Positions 34,529 to 43,548 of a stretch of 64,000 nt of DNA are shown here, piece after piece. The notes below the pieces were generated by a model that was not told where the DNA came from, made no database searches, and was given only the letters and a program-made list of their open reading frames with translations. The position numbers were made by a program, and so were the translations under genes. Source of the stretch: Gordonia sediminis (GTDB lineage Bacteria > Actinomycetota > Actinomycetes > Mycobacteriales > Mycobacteriaceae); the NCBI GenBank assembly GCA_004193205.1, contig RZUM01000018.1, positions 45,250 to 109,249 of the forward strand, in the 5' to 3' direction. Position 1 is the first letter of the stretch. Every line of letters begins with the position of its first letter.

Positions 34529-35548
34529 TCAGTCGAGTCGTCGCGTGCTGTGCCGGATCACCAGTCGCGTGGGCAGGACCACCGATTCCGGTTCCTCACC
34601 GCGCAGCATGGACAACACGATCTCCGCTGCGGTGGTTCCCATCTTGTGGACCGGCTGACGGACCGTGGTGAGGTCCATCAACTCGGCCATCGGATGGTCG
34701 TCGACGGCGACGACCGACATCTCCGCCGGCACGGACAGTCCGGCGCGCCGCAACGTGCGCAGCGCACCGATGGCCACCTCGTCGGAGAAGCAGAACACTG
34801 CGGTCGGCGGATCGGGCCGGCTCAGCAACACCTCCATCGCCGACGCACCACCCTCGATCCCCCATGGCACCTTCACCACCTGATCGTCGTCGGGAATGAC
34901 ACCGTGCGCCGACAGCGCCGCGCGATAGCCGTCGAGACGGGCGATGTCGGCGGCCCAGACCCGGCCCTCGGGGTCCGAGGTCCGAATCATCGCGATACGC
35001 CGATGACCGGCGCGCAGCAGGTGTTCGACGGCCATCGTCGCGGCCACCCGATCATCGATGCGCACACCCGGGAGACCCTCGACCTCTTCCTCCACGACGA
35101 CCACCGGCAGCCCCATCGACTCCAGACGCGTGCGGGCCCGCTCGTCGAGCGGAAAGCTCGCGATGATCAGCGCATCGACCTTGCGGCGCAACGGCAGCCG
35201 TTCGAAGAAGTCGAAGCGCTCTTTCACCGTCGGTAGACAGCACAGCTGGACGTCGAGGCCTTCGGCACGCAGTCGGCTCTCGATACCGGCGACGACCGAC
35301 GAGTAGAACCAGACATCGATCTGCGGCACGAGCACGCCCACCCGCCCGGTCGCGCCACCACTGAGCGACGACGCGGCCGGCGAGACGACATAGGACATCG
35401 CCTCGGCCTCGGCGAGCACCCGTTGGCGCATCGTCTCCGACACCCCCGGCTGACCACGCAGCGCCCGCGAGACCGTCGAGATCGACACACCGAGCCGCTG
35501 CGCGACGTCGTGCATGTTCACCTGCTGCCTGGGAATCACGTCACTCAC
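34529..35548 (-). CDS. LacI-family repressor of the alpha-glucoside operon
   Basis: This 339-aa regulator has an N-terminal helix-turn-helix (MHDVAQRLGVSISTVSRAL, residues 12-30) and a sugar-binding-protein-like sensor domain (about 68-335) with typical strands VGVLVPQ and VSVVAVDDHP. GTG 35548 is used; ATG 35515, at the start of the HTH, is an alternative. It is divergent from the alpha-glucosidase/ABC importer operon. Palindromes with TTTGCG half-sites lie between the two genes, one on each side, so it probably represses both itself and the operon until an oligosaccharide or its product binds. Confidence 0.94.
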   Translation of the reverse strand: MSDVIPRQQVNMHDVAQRLGVSISTVSRALRGQPGVSETMRQRVLAEAEAMSYVVSPAASSLSGGATGRVGVLVPQIDVWFYSSVVAGIESRLRAEGLDVQLCCLPTVKERFDFFERLPLRRKVDALIIASFPLDERARTRLESMGLPVVVVEEEVEGLPGVRIDDRVAATMAVEHLLRAGHRRIAMIRTSDPEGRVWAADIARLDGYRAALSAHGVIPDDDQVVKVPWGIEGGASAMEVLLSRPDPPTAVFCFSDEVAIGALRTLRRAGLSVPAEMSVVAVDDHPMAELMDLTTVRQPVHKMGTTAAEIVLSMLRGEEPESVVLPTRLVIRHSTRRLD

Positions 35549-35564
35549 CTTAGGTCACTCGTTG

Positions 35565-35578
35565 CGCAAATATTTGCG
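35565..35578. promoter_or_regulatory. Palindromic operator CGCAAATATTTGCG
   Basis: This perfect 14-bp palindrome lies 17 bp upstream of the LacI gene start. The half-site TTTGCG recurs in front of the divergent alpha-glucosidase gene at 35713-35718. It probably mediates autoregulation. Confidence 0.72.
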
Positions 35579-35667
35579 TTTCCCATCGCAAACCTTCTTC
35601 AGTCGCGTGGCAAGCGCTGACCATCGGTAATAATCCCGGACTTGAACAGCATATTTCCGCCTTCGAC

Positions 35668-35718
35668 TTGACACCAGCCTGTGACTGCCGCCACAGTATT
35701 TGCACGAAAACGTTTGCG
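35668..35718 (+). promoter_or_regulatory. Promoter/operator region of the alpha-glucosidase operon
   Basis: TTGACA (35668-35673) is followed by a CAGTAT -10-like box (35694-35699), with a 20-bp spacer that is longer than ideal. Just downstream, CGAAAACGTTTGCG (35705-35718) carries an AAACGTTT core and the TTTGCG half-site also found at 35573-35578. The position suits repression by the divergent LacI protein. Confidence 0.5.
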
Positions 35719-35765
35719 AATCTCGCAATATCGAGCCGCCCAAGCCCACCCCACAGGAGCAGCCC

Positions 35766-37457
35766 ATGACGAGTCGTCCCGTACCCACCGCAGCCGAGCA
35801 CGGCATCGACATGACCGACCACGACTGGTGGCGGTCCGCGGTCGTTTATCAGGTCTACATCCGCAGTTTCTCCGACGGGAACGGCGACGGCGTCGGCGAT
35901 CTCACCGGACTGCGCAACAGACTGGGCCACCTGCACGAGCTCGGTGTGGACGCCATCTGGATCAACCCCTGGTACCGCTCACCGATGATCGACGCCGGCT
36001 ACGACGTCGCCGACTTCCGGCAGATCGACCCGTCGTTCGGCGACCTCGCCGAGGCCGAGCAGCTCATCACCGAGGCGCACCGCGTCGGCATCCGCGTACT
36101 CGCCGACATCGTGCCCAATCACGTGTCCACCGATCACGACTGGTTTCACGCGGCCCTGCGCGACGAGCCCGGCGCGCGGGAGAAGTTCATCTTCCGGCAG
36201 GGCCGCGGCGTCGACGGCTCGCAGCCTCCGAACGACTGGCTCAGCGCCTTCGGCGGTCCGGCGTGGTCGAGGGTTGACGACGGCAACTGGTATCTGCACC
36301 TGTTCGCCCCGGCCCAGCCCGATCTGAACTGGGAAAACCCAGCGGTACGCACCGAATTCGACGACATCCTGCGCTTCTGGTTCTCCCGCGGTCTCGACGG
36401 GTTCCGCATCGACGTCGCGCACGGGCTGGTCAAGGACCCGGCGCTGCCCGACGCCGGCGCGATCACACCCGGCACCCAGCACACCAAACCGCATCCGGCG
36501 TGGGATCAGGACGGCGTCCACGACATCTACCGCCGGTGGCGGTCGGTGGCCGACGAATTCGATCCGCCGCGGGTGTTCGTCGCCGAGGCCTGGGTCCCCG
36601 ACAACGAACGCCTCGCCCGTTACCTGCGCCCCGACGAGCTGCACACCGCATTCCAGTTCGACTTCCTGCGCGCCCCGTGGCGTGCCTCCCAGCTGCGGGC
36701 GGTCATCGACGATTCGCTCGACCAGGCCCGGGCCGTCGGGGCACCGTCGACCTGGGTGTTGTCCAACCACGACGTGGTACGTGCGGTGACCCGCTACGCA
36801 CGCTCGCAGCCCGATCATCTGATCGAGTCGGAATGGGACCGAGCCCGGTGGGCCGCCGAGCAACCCGATCTCGCGCTGGGTCGTCGGCGCGCCCGGGGCG
36901 CCGCGCTGCTGCAGCTCGCACTACCCGGCACCGCCTACCTCTACCAGGGTGACGAACTGCTGCTGGCCGAACACGAAGAGATCCCGCACGACCGCCGCCA
37001 GGACCCGACGTGGGTGCAGTCCGGGTACACCGACGTGGGCCGGGACGGATGCCGCGTGCCCATCCCGTTCTCCGGCGACGCACCGCCCTACGGTTTCTCG
37101 TTGCACGAGGCCGTCGACCCGTGGTTGCCGCAACCACAGGACTGGTCGGAGTTGACCGTCGCCGCGGCCGAAGCCAACCCGAACTCTGCCCTGTGGATGT
37201 ACCGCGAAGCCCTGGCGCTGCGGCGCACCGTATTCCGCGGTGTCGAGGAAGGCTCTGCAGACGCAATCGAGTGGATCGACGACTCCGACGGGGTGCTCGC
37301 CTTCCGGCGCGGCCACATGCAGGTCTGGGTCAACACGGGAACTCACGAGATCGTCTTGCCCGCGGGCACCCGGATGCTGATCGCATCCGACCCGACGGTC
37401 ACCGGCCAGATCCTTCCGCCCGACACCACCGTCTGGCTGGTCGAGGAGGACATCTGA
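35766..37457 (+). CDS. Alpha-glucosidase, glycoside hydrolase family 13
   Basis: This 563-aa cytoplasmic (no signal peptide) GH13 enzyme hydrolyses alpha-linked glucosides such as maltose, isomaltose, trehalose or sucrose. The four GH13 regions are visible: DIVPNHVSTDH (region I), GFRIDVAH with the nucleophile Asp (II), FVAEAW with the acid/base Glu (III) and LSNHDVVR (IV). CAGGAG lies 7-12 nt before ATG 35766. It heads an operon with a lipoprotein, two permeases and an ATPase, so imported sugar is probably cleaved inside the cell. Linkage preference cannot be read safely; the residue after the region II nucleophile is Val, which often accompanies alpha-1,6-acting enzymes. Confidence 0.93.
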   Translation: MTSRPVPTAAEHGIDMTDHDWWRSAVVYQVYIRSFSDGNGDGVGDLTGLRNRLGHLHELGVDAIWINPWYRSPMIDAGYDVADFRQIDPSFGDLAEAEQLITEAHRVGIRVLADIVPNHVSTDHDWFHAALRDEPGAREKFIFRQGRGVDGSQPPNDWLSAFGGPAWSRVDDGNWYLHLFAPAQPDLNWENPAVRTEFDDILRFWFSRGLDGFRIDVAHGLVKDPALPDAGAITPGTQHTKPHPAWDQDGVHDIYRRWRSVADEFDPPRVFVAEAWVPDNERLARYLRPDELHTAFQFDFLRAPWRASQLRAVIDDSLDQARAVGAPSTWVLSNHDVVRAVTRYARSQPDHLIESEWDRARWAAEQPDLALGRRRARGAALLQLALPGTAYLYQGDELLLAEHEEIPHDRRQDPTWVQSGYTDVGRDGCRVPIPFSGDAPPYGFSLHEAVDPWLPQPQDWSELTVAAAEANPNSALWMYREALALRRTVFRGVEEGSADAIEWIDDSDGVLAFRRGHMQVWVNTGTHEIVLPAGTRMLIASDPTVTGQILPPDTTVWLVEEDI

Positions 37458-37458
37458 T

Positions 37459-38730
37459 ATGCGCATTGCACGCATCGCGGCCGCGCTGCTGACTACGGTG
37501 GGCCTCGCCACCGCCGTGGTCGGCTGCGCGGACAACAGTTTGCAGGTCGCGGCCGACTCGCAGCACGAGTATCTCGACGGACGCGGACCGATCACCTTTG
37601 TGCAGGGCAAGGACAACTCCGGGGTGCTCCCACCGCTGGTGGCCCGCTGGAATGCGACCCATCCCGGCGAACAGGTGACCATCAAGGAGCAGACCGACCA
37701 GGCCGACCAGCAGCATCAGGACCTGGTCCAGCACTTCCAGGCCCGCGACACCGGCTACGACGTGGTCACCGTGGACGTCGTCTGGACGGCCGAGTTCGCG
37801 GCGCGCGGATGGCTGCAGCAGCTGGCCGGTCCGATGGGGGTGGACACCTCGGGACTGATCCCGGCGACCGTGCACGGCGCGTCCTACGGCGGACAGCTGT
37901 GGGCGATGCCGACCACCAGCGACGGCGGCATGCTGTTCTATCGCAAGGATCTCGTGTCCGCCCCGCCGACCACCTGGTCGGAGATGATGAACGACTGCAG
38001 CATCGCCCACGAGCACCACATCGGCTGCTACGCAGGCCAGTTCGCGCAGTACGAGGGTCTGACGGTGAACGCCGCGGAGGCGATCAACAGCGCCGGCGGA
38101 TCCATCGTCGCCGACGACGGCATCACCCCGACCGTCGACTCACCGAAGGCCAAGGCCGGACTGCAGGCACTGGCCACCGCCTTCGCCGAAGGGAACATCC
38201 CGCGGGCGGCGCTGAGCTTCCAGGAGGAGCAGGCCCGCCAGGCCTTCCAGACCGGACAGGCGCTGTTCATGCGGAACTGGCCGTATGTGTACAGCCTGAT
38301 GAGCGACGAGGGTTCCGAGGTGGCCGGCAAGTTCGGTATCGCCCCCTTGCCCGGCCACGACGGTATCGGCAACTCGTCGCTCGGCGGTCACAACGCGGCC
38401 GTCAACGTGTTCTCCCACCACAAGGCGACGGCGCGAGACTTCCTCGAGTTCCTGGCATCCGACGAGCAGCAGCGTTCGTTCCTGGAAGTGGGTTCCTTGG
38501 CCCCCGTCCGCGCATCCCTCTACCACGACCCCGCACTGCAGAGCGAATTCCCTTATCTCGAAACACTTCTCACCTCGATCCAGAATGCCGTTCCGCGCCC
38601 GGTGAGCCCCTACTACCCCGCCATCACCCGCGCGGTGCAGAGCAACGTCTACTCGCTGCTGCAGGGCACCAAGGACGTCGACACCGCCGCCCACGACATC
38701 AGTGCCTCGATCGGCGCAGCCCAGTCCTAG
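37459..38730 (+). CDS. Sugar ABC transporter substrate-binding lipoprotein
   Basis: This 423-aa family 1 solute-binding protein has the lipobox AVVGC at about residue 23, preceded by a short basic-hydrophobic signal, so it is anchored to the outer face of the membrane. The Trp-, Tyr-rich mature domain (YDVVTVDVVWTAEFA, GQALFMRNWPYVY) is like LpqY/MalE-type binders of alpha-glucosides. It starts 1 bp after the glucosidase stop and precedes the permeases. It delivers sugar to the channel formed by the next two genes. Confidence 0.94.
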   Translation: MRIARIAAALLTTVGLATAVVGCADNSLQVAADSQHEYLDGRGPITFVQGKDNSGVLPPLVARWNATHPGEQVTIKEQTDQADQQHQDLVQHFQARDTGYDVVTVDVVWTAEFAARGWLQQLAGPMGVDTSGLIPATVHGASYGGQLWAMPTTSDGGMLFYRKDLVSAPPTTWSEMMNDCSIAHEHHIGCYAGQFAQYEGLTVNAAEAINSAGGSIVADDGITPTVDSPKAKAGLQALATAFAEGNIPRAALSFQEEQARQAFQTGQALFMRNWPYVYSLMSDEGSEVAGKFGIAPLPGHDGIGNSSLGGHNAAVNVFSHHKATARDFLEFLASDEQQRSFLEVGSLAPVRASLYHDPALQSEFPYLETLLTSIQNAVPRPVSPYYPAITRAVQSNVYSLLQGTKDVDTAAHDISASIGAAQS

Positions 38731-38740
38731 GAGACATCCG

Positions 38741-39778
38741 ATGACCACTCGAATCGAATCACCTCCCCGTCGGTCCGACGAGCCCGCACCACCGAACGTC
38801 AACGGCACCACCGCACCGACAATCCCGACGCGGCGACGACGCAAGCGCAGTCTTGCGGTTCCCGCGCTCATCGCCCCGACCGCCATCCTGCTCGCCGTCG
38901 TCATCGGCTACCCGGTCATCAGCGCGATCGTCATGTCGTTCCGCGGCGATCCCACCATCGACACCGCGCTCGGCCGGTTCGTCGGCCAAGGATGGGTGGG
39001 GCTGGCCAACTACAAGCACTGGATCCTGCAGCAGTGCACCGACGCGTCGGGCCAGACGGTCTCCTGCCCGGAAGGCACACTCGGATCACTGTTCTGGGTG
39101 TCGGTGTTCGTCACGCTGTTCTTCGCCGTGGTGACCGTGACGCTGGAGGTGGGACTGGGACTCTGGTTCGCCAACATCATGCACCGCACCATGCGGGGCC
39201 GCGCACTCATCCGCACCAGCGTGCTGGTCGCGTGGGCGATCCCGACCGCGGTCAGTGCGAAGTTGTGGGCCTACATCTTCGCCTACGACGGGATCGCGAA
39301 CCGACTGCTCGGCACCCATATCTTGTGGACCAGTGAGGTGTGGCCGTCGCGATTCGCCGTGGTCATCGCCGATGTCTGGAAGACCACGCCGTTCGTCGCG
39401 TTGTTGATCCTCGCCGGTCTGCAGATGATCCCGCGTGAGACCTACGAGGCCGCCCGCGTCGACGGCGCGTCACGCTGGCAGCAGTTCCGCTACATCACCT
39501 TGCCGTTGATCAAACCCGCGATCGTGGTGGCGGTGCTGTTCCGCGCGCTCGACGCGCTGCGGATGTACGACCTGCCGGCGATCATGACCGGCGGCGGCGA
39601 CGGCTCCACCACCACCCTGTCCATCCTGGTCGTCGACCAGATGCGCCAAGGCTTCAACAGCGCATCCGCGTTGTCCACCATCACCTTCGGACTCGTCTTC
39701 CTCATCGCCTGGCTGCTGGTGAAGACCCTCAGCATCAACGTCGTCGCAACCCAGAACGCGCAACGAAAGGGGGCCTGA
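38741..39778 (+). CDS. Sugar ABC transporter permease (MalF/SugA type)
   Basis: This 345-aa permease has six core helices after a 45-residue Pro/Arg-rich cytoplasmic N-terminus. The conserved EAA loop (YEAARVDGASRWQQFRYITL), which contacts the ATPase, is at about residues 235-254. ATG 38741 is preferred, with TAGGAG 6-11 nt upstream; the frame extends further but without a better start. It pairs with the next permease to form the transmembrane channel. Confidence 0.94.
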   Translation: MTTRIESPPRRSDEPAPPNVNGTTAPTIPTRRRRKRSLAVPALIAPTAILLAVVIGYPVISAIVMSFRGDPTIDTALGRFVGQGWVGLANYKHWILQQCTDASGQTVSCPEGTLGSLFWVSVFVTLFFAVVTVTLEVGLGLWFANIMHRTMRGRALIRTSVLVAWAIPTAVSAKLWAYIFAYDGIANRLLGTHILWTSEVWPSRFAVVIADVWKTTPFVALLILAGLQMIPRETYEAARVDGASRWQQFRYITLPLIKPAIVVAVLFRALDALRMYDLPAIMTGGGDGSTTTLSILVVDQMRQGFNSASALSTITFGLVFLIAWLLVKTLSINVVATQNAQRKGA

Positions 39779-39781
39779 GCA

Positions 39782-40666
39782 ATGGCCACACTCACCGTCA
39801 GCCCGGTCGCCGCCGGCCGCGCCGCCCGCAAACGCCGCACCGCTCGATTCACCTCGCTCCGCAGCAACCTGGGACTCGTCCTCGTGGTCGTCTGGGGTCT
39901 GGCCCCCGTCTACTGGATGGTGGTCAGCGCGTTCCGCGATCCCGCCTACATCTTCGACACCACCCCGTGGCCCACCCATGTGACCTTCTCGAACTTCACC
40001 GGGGTGTTCTCCACCGCGAGCGGAAATCACTTCGCCCGCGCCATGATCAACAGCGTCATCATCGGCGCGGCCACCACCGTGATCGCGTTGATCGCCGGGG
40101 TGTTCACGGCTTATGCGTTGGCCCGCATGGACTTCCGCGGCAAGAATGTGGTGATGGGCGCCATCCTGGCGGCATCGATGTTCCCCGGTGTCGCGCTGCT
40201 GACCCCGCTGTTCCAGCTGTTCACCAACGTCGGCTGGTACGGCACCTACCCCGCGCTGATCATCCCCGACATCTCCTTCGTGCTGCCGCTGACGATCTAC
40301 ACCCTCACGACGTTCTTCCGCGAACTGCCGTGGGAACTCGAGGAAGCGGCCCGGCTCGACGGCGCCTCCCGGCTGCGCGCGTTCCGAACGGTGTTGCTGC
40401 CCTTGGCCGCACCGGGCATGGTGACCACCGCAATCCTCGCCTTCATCGCGGCCTGGAATGAGTTCCTGATCGCCAGCCAGCTCGCCGACGAGAAGACCCA
40501 ACCGGCCACCGTCGCGATCGCCTCGTTCGCCGGCTCGCAACCGCATGAGGACCCGTTCGGTTCGATCATGGCGGCCGGCACCATCGTCACCATTCCGTTG
40601 ATCTTGATGGTCCTGCTGCTCCAACGCCGCATCGTCGCCGGGCTCACCGCCGGCGGCGTCAAGTAG
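39782..40666 (+). CDS. Sugar ABC transporter permease (MalG/SugB type)
   Basis: This 294-aa, six-helix permease carries the EAA loop LEEAARLDGASRLRAFRTVL (about residues 182-201). The start GLVLVVVWGLAPVYWMVVSAFRDP is typical of MalG-like subunits. It starts 3 bp after the upstream permease. With it and the downstream ATPase it forms a complete CUT1-family importer. Confidence 0.95.
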   Translation: MATLTVSPVAAGRAARKRRTARFTSLRSNLGLVLVVVWGLAPVYWMVVSAFRDPAYIFDTTPWPTHVTFSNFTGVFSTASGNHFARAMINSVIIGAATTVIALIAGVFTAYALARMDFRGKNVVMGAILAASMFPGVALLTPLFQLFTNVGWYGTYPALIIPDISFVLPLTIYTLTTFFRELPWELEEAARLDGASRLRAFRTVLLPLAAPGMVTTAILAFIAAWNEFLIASQLADEKTQPATVAIASFAGSQPHEDPFGSIMAAGTIVTIPLILMVLLLQRRIVAGLTAGGVK

Positions 40667-40715
40667 TCACTCCCCCAATATCTTCCGACCACAAGTCGCT
40701 CAGAAAGGGCACCCC

Positions 40716-41798
40716 ATGGCCTCCATCACCTTCGACAAGGTCACCAAACTGTTCCCCGGCACCGACAAGCCCGCCGTGCACACGCTCGACCTGCACATCG
40801 AGGACGGGGAATTCCTCGTCCTGGTCGGGCCGTCCGGATGTGGCAAGTCCACATCCCTGCGCATGCTCGCCGGCCTCGAGGACGTCGACGACGGCCGCAT
40901 CCTGATCGGCGACGACGACGTCACCGATGTCGATCCGAAGGACCGCGACATCGCAATGGTGTTCCAGAACTACGCGCTCTACCCGCACATGAGCGTCGCC
41001 GAGAACATGGGTTTCGCTCTGAAACTCGCCGGGGTGCCGAAGACCGACATCGCCGACCGGGTGGCCGAGGCCGCCCGCATCCTCGATCTGAACGACTATC
41101 TGGACCGCAAGCCGAAGGCGCTCTCGGGCGGTCAGCGTCAGCGCGTCGCCATGGGCCGCGCCATCGTCCGCTCACCCCGGGTGTTCCTGATGGACGAACC
41201 ACTGTCGAACCTGGATGCCAAGCTGCGGGTCGCCACCCGCACCCAGATCGCCTCGTTGCAGGCACGTCTGGGCACCACCACGGTGTACGTGACCCACGAC
41301 CAGGTGGAGGCGATGACCATGGGTGATCGGGTCGCGGTTCTGCGCGGCGGTGTGCTCCAGCAGTGCGCGGCACCGCGCGAACTCTACGACGCTCCGGCCA
41401 ACCGGTTCGTCGCCGGCTTCATGGGATCCCCGGCCATGAATCTGGTGAGCGTGCCAGTGGTCGACGGCGGTGTCAGCCTCGCCGGGCTGGTGGTGCCCGC
41501 CACCCGCGATGCGATTGGTGCGCGCGACGCCGTGGTGGTCGGGATCCGCCCCGAGCACATCGAGGTCCGCCCGCTGGACTCCGCCGACGGAATCGAGGCC
41601 ACCGTCGACGTCATCGAGGAACTCGGCTCCGAAGCACATGTGTTCGCCCACGTCATCGCCCCCGACGGCGCCCGCATCGACGTCGTCGCCCGTGCGGACG
41701 CCTCCGCCCCACCGCGCAAGGGCGACCGCGTCCGACTGCTGCCGGATACGTCGCGGGCCCATCTGTTCGAGGACTCGGAATCGGGTGTGCGGCTGTAG
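40716..41798 (+). CDS. Sugar ABC transporter ATPase (MalK/UgpC/SugC type)
   Basis: This 360-aa energising subunit has Walker A GPSGCGKST (about residues 38-46), signature LSGGQRQRVAMGRAI, Walker B FLMDEPLSNLD and switch His in VYVTHDQVEAMTMGDR. The C-terminal 125 residues form the MalK-like regulatory OB domain (VVGIRPEHIEV). A 49-bp gap separates it from the second permease, still compatible with one operon. AAAGG lies 7-11 nt before the ATG. Confidence 0.96.
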   Translation: MASITFDKVTKLFPGTDKPAVHTLDLHIEDGEFLVLVGPSGCGKSTSLRMLAGLEDVDDGRILIGDDDVTDVDPKDRDIAMVFQNYALYPHMSVAENMGFALKLAGVPKTDIADRVAEAARILDLNDYLDRKPKALSGGQRQRVAMGRAIVRSPRVFLMDEPLSNLDAKLRVATRTQIASLQARLGTTTVYVTHDQVEAMTMGDRVAVLRGGVLQQCAAPRELYDAPANRFVAGFMGSPAMNLVSVPVVDGGVSLAGLVVPATRDAIGARDAVVVGIRPEHIEVRPLDSADGIEATVDVIEELGSEAHVFAHVIAPDGARIDVVARADASAPPRKGDRVRLLPDTSRAHLFEDSESGVRL

Positions 41799-41827
41799 GT
41801 CGGTTCGGCCGCGCCCGGCCCCCGGCT

Positions 41828-42475
41828 CTACGGCTCGGATCGGTTCATCTTCTGGCGGTAGAGCCGGGTCACCGATCCCGGTAGGTCACCCGGGGTTGCG
41901 GCGACCGGTTCGCCGTAGGTGATGCCCATCGGGAGGTGGCCGGTCCAGCCGTCGGCGCCGGGGTGCGCGCCCGGTCCCCCGGCACGGGACTTGGCCAGCC
42001 ACCGGCCGTCGACGATGGGCAGCGCGAGCACCGTGGTGGCGGCGAGCTCCTTGCGGGTGTGGTCGGGGACCTCGGCGCTGCGTCCGGGCAGGATCGCGTC
42101 GGAGAACACGTCCAGGGCGTGGGCCGCCTCGTCGTCGGGGACGGGGGTCAGCGTGCCGCGCACCACCGCCGAACGGTAGTTCAGCGAGTGATTGAACAGC
42201 CTGGCGGCCACCACGATGCCGTCGACGAGGAACGCGGTGAAGGTCGCGGGAGCGCCCGCGGCGACGTTGCGCAGCGCCCCGGCCCCCGACGATCCGTGCA
42301 CGAGCAGCCGATCCCCGTCGCGCACACACAGCATCGGCACCGACCATGGGAACCCGTCGTCGGTGACCGTGGACAGCACACCCATCTGCGCCTCGTCGAG
42401 GACGTCGTCGAGCAGTGCGCGGTCGCCGCCGCGTTCGGGTCTGCGGGTCAGGCCGGCGAGCTGGTCAGCGGTCAT
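41828..42475 (-). CDS. Pyridoxamine 5'-phosphate oxidase-like (FMN split-barrel) protein
   Basis: This 215-aa protein of the flavin split-barrel superfamily begins its core with AQMGVLSTVTDDGFPWSVPM (about residues 28-47), followed by LLVHGSSGAGALRN and a LPIVDGRWLAKSRAGGPG C-terminal part. Members bind FMN, F420 or haem and include NimA-like reductases. ATG 42475 is used; a start at 42511 is open. It is convergent with the sugar ATPase gene. Role and cofactor cannot be fixed from sequence. Confidence 0.8.
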   Translation of the reverse strand: MTADQLAGLTRRPERGGDRALLDDVLDEAQMGVLSTVTDDGFPWSVPMLCVRDGDRLLVHGSSGAGALRNVAAGAPATFTAFLVDGIVVAARLFNHSLNYRSAVVRGTLTPVPDDEAAHALDVFSDAILPGRSAEVPDHTRKELAATTVLALPIVDGRWLAKSRAGGPGAHPGADGWTGHLPMGITYGEPVAATPGDLPGSVTRLYRQKMNRSEP

Positions 42476-42538
42476 GCCACCAGCATGACCGTTGGCGGAG
42501 AGGTCCTCCACCGATTTATCGCCGCTGGGTCGGTGCCC

Positions 42539-43459
42539 TCACCAGTGCAACTCGTCGTGGCATTTCTGCTGCACCTCACGTGGATCGACCTGGATCGTCG
42601 AGTGCTCGAGTCCGTAGCGCGCGAGCACCACCTGCGCCGCGGTCAGGATCTCGCCGTTGGGACCGTTGCTGCCCAGGTGCACGGTCGCCACGTCCATCCC
42701 GGTGGTCAGCGACCACACGTGCAGGTCGTGGACGTCGTCGACGGCGGGGATCGCCGCGAGTTCGCGGCGCAACGCCTCCACGTCCACGTGCTCCGGCGCC
42801 TGCTGGTTCAGGATGCGCATCGCGTCGAGGGCCAACCGCACCGCTCGCGGCACCACCCACAGCGCGATGAGCACGGCCACCACCACGTCGGCGTAGCCCC
42901 ATCCGGTGGTCAGCGCGACGACGCCGGCGACCAGCACTCCGACGCTGCCGACCGCGTCGGCGAGGACCTCCAGGTAGGCACCCCGGACCGCGATGGAGTT
43001 CTGCGCATCGGCGCGCAGCAGGAACATGACGGCGACGTTGACGGCGAGGCCGATCAGCGCGACGACGATGAGGGTCGCACCGGGCACCTGCGGGTCGGTG
43101 CCGATCCGCCGGATCGCCTCGTAGAAGACGAAGACCGCGACGCCGATCAGCAAGACCGCGTTGGCGACCGCGGTGAACACTTCGGCCCGGTGCCATCCGA
43201 AGCTGCGGTCGTCGGTGGTCGAGCCGTGCTTGGCCAGCAGCAGGGCGGCCAGGCCCATACCCAGCGCGACCACATCGGTCAGCATGTGTCCGGCGTCGGC
43301 GATCAGGGCCAGCGAGTTGACGACGAGACCGGTGACGAGTTCGACGACGAAGTAGCCGCCGATGATCGCGACGGCCAATGCCATCGGCCAGATCCGACGA
43401 TGCGCCACCGGTCCGGCGATTTCGGTGTGGCTGTGTCCGTGTGCATGTGAGTGACCCAT
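42539..43459 (-). CDS. CDF-family divalent metal efflux protein (CzcD/ZitB-like)
   Basis: This 306-aa, six-helix cation diffusion facilitator probably exports Zn2+ (or Co2+/Cd2+). A His-rich N-terminus (MGHSHAHGHSHTE) can bind metal. The transport site shows HMLTD in helix 2 and LADAVGS in helix 5. The cytoplasmic C-terminal domain (about 205-306) carries DDVHDLHVWSL, the CDF dimer/metal-sensing domain. An AT-rich inverted repeat upstream resembles an ArsR/SmtB operator. The gene is monocistronic. Confidence 0.94.
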   Translation of the reverse strand: MGHSHAHGHSHTEIAGPVAHRRIWPMALAVAIIGGYFVVELVTGLVVNSLALIADAGHMLTDVVALGMGLAALLLAKHGSTTDDRSFGWHRAEVFTAVANAVLLIGVAVFVFYEAIRRIGTDPQVPGATLIVVALIGLAVNVAVMFLLRADAQNSIAVRGAYLEVLADAVGSVGVLVAGVVALTTGWGYADVVVAVLIALWVVPRAVRLALDAMRILNQQAPEHVDVEALRRELAAIPAVDDVHDLHVWSLTTGMDVATVHLGSNGPNGEILTAAQVVLARYGLEHSTIQVDPREVQQKCHDELHW

Positions 43460-43470
43460 TTGTGGTCAAT

Positions 43471-43492
43471 ATATAAGCGGCTTCGCATATGT
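43471..43492 (-). promoter_or_regulatory. Candidate metal-sensor (ArsR/SmtB-type) operator
   Basis: ATATAAGCG (43471-43479) and CGCATATGT (43484-43492) are inverted repeats matching at 7 of 9 positions with 4 bp between. This AT-ended form is like sites of Zn/Co-responsive ArsR-family repressors. It sits 12 bp upstream of the CDF exporter start. No arsR-type gene lies in the window. Confidence 0.45.
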
Positions 43493-43548
43493 GACAAGGG
43501 TGGTTCCATCCAACGGGACCTTGTGCCCACCCGGCACCGCGCACAGCG

